Origin: Candidatus Roizmanbacteria bacterium CG06_land_8_20_14_3_00_34_14
Lineage (GTDB): Bacteria > Patescibacteriota > Microgenomatia > UBA1406 > GWC2-37-13
Length of the DNA stretch: 5,529 nt
Assembly: GCA_002779665.1 (NCBI GenBank)
Contig: PEVZ01000069.1
Span: 1-5,529 of the forward strand
Reading direction: 5' to 3'
Positions 5,063-5,529 of the stretch are shown in pieces. Made by a program: the position numbers and the translations under genes. Position 1 is the first letter of the stretch. Each line of letters starts with the position of its first letter. Below the pieces are notes generated by a model, which saw only the letters and a program-made list of their open reading frames with translations, ran no database searches and was not told the origin of the DNA.

Positions 5063-5500
5063 ATGTTTAAACAAAATATTTTTAAAATTTCAGCAATAGT
5101 TTTTCTCCTCTTTTTAGCAGTAATTTTTTATAACAAATCGATTCAACATGTTAAGCTGATTAATACTCCATCCCCTACTATTGTTCCGACAAAAATAGAA
5201 CAGAACGTCAAGGTTTCACTTTTGATCAACGGTTCGCCAGTCGGACAGGTTGACATGAAAAGCAGTCAAAACCATTGCGATGTCTTAAGCGAGGCTCTTT
5301 CATAGAAAAAAATAAAAAGTCTTGATATGCGATACAACAAAGACTTTAAAACCAGTGTCGTTTATTTGGTCAACGGAATAGGAAAAAAAGATTCTGTCTG
5401 GTGGGGATTTAAAGTAAATGGAAAATCACCAGATCAGGGATGTAGCAATATCAAAGTTAAAAATGGAGATAGTTCCGATTGGAGCTATCTTGGAAATTAG
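5063..5500 (+). pseudogene. Membrane-anchored DUF4430 (transcobalamin C-terminal-like) protein, interrupted by an in-frame TAG
   Basis: One frame of 146 codons carries a single internal TAG at codon 81 (5303-5305). Residues 8-22 form an N-terminal membrane anchor or uncleaved signal (KISAIVFLLFLAVIF). A proline/threonine-rich linker follows (about 34-44). From 49 on is a DUF4430 domain: VKVSLLING, CDVLSEALS, then after the stop YLVNGIG, VWWGFKVNGKSP and the closing NGD..DW.Y pattern. This domain resembles the C-terminal domain of transcobalamin/intrinsic factor. Its position behind a cobalamin riboswitch supports a surface cobalamin-binding or transport-accessory role. Cys72 and Cys127 could form a disulfide. 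I choose ATG 5063 over the TTG at 5018, which lies in the leader. CAG to TAG is the simplest origin of the stop. The first 80 residues alone hold less than half of the domain, so the terminated product is probably non-functional. A sequencing error or readthrough remains possible. Confidence 0.8.
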
Positions 5501-5529
5501 TTTTATTAATTAGTTTTGGTCTTGGGAAC

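Noticed and set aside
1352..5500. Alternative genetic code or programmed recoding as the explanation of the in-frame stops
   Set aside because: Three different stop codons are involved, all three also end genes here, and one locus has lost coding sequence as well. Decay or read error is simpler.

Overview
The window is AT-rich, with short intergenic gaps, an N-terminally membrane-anchored trypsin-like protease and a cobalamin riboswitch in front of a small DUF4430 protein. This suits a small-genome, low-GC bacterium. I would guess the candidate phyla radiation (Patescibacteria, Microgenomates-like), but no marker gene is present to prove it. The genetic code looks standard: apparent true ends use TGA, TAA and TAG.

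Layout. Bases 1-1320 (+) carry the 3' part of a RecQ-family DNA helicase; the frame is open to the left edge, so the start lies outside. Bases 1352-2803 (+) encode a five-helix membrane-anchored trypsin/HtrA-like serine protease with an NTF2-like tail, interrupted by one in-frame TAA just before the active-site serine. Bases 2877-3129 (-) hold the remains of a staphylococcal-nuclease-like (thermonuclease) gene with an in-frame TGA, a lost middle and a frame change. Bases 3130-3360 are a GC-rich island (about 57% GC in its core, against 20-30% in the adjoining genes) with several inverted repeats and no convincing gene. Bases 3376-4787 (-) are an intact two-gene operon: a cysteine-free formylglycine-generating-enzyme-fold protein followed, with an ATGA overlap, by a HAD hydrolase. 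Bases 4788-5062 are a divergent regulatory region with a near-leaderless promoter for the operon, a set of GTTAAT/ATTAAC boxes, a TTGACA/TATAGT promoter and a compact cobalamin riboswitch. Bases 5063-5500 (+) encode a membrane-anchored DUF4430 (transcobalamin C-terminal-like) protein, again with one in-frame stop (TAG). The last 29 bases hold nothing I can support.

Three of the six protein-coding loci are broken, each by a different stop codon. The broken genes have higher sampled GC (about 35-50%) than most of the intact ones (about 20-30%, with FGE-like stretches to 40%). My inference is a decaying older gene set interleaved with more recently acquired AT-rich accessory genes, next to a possible recombination site. 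The most informative regulatory feature is the riboswitch/DUF4430 unit, which points to cobalamin sensing and perhaps scavenging.
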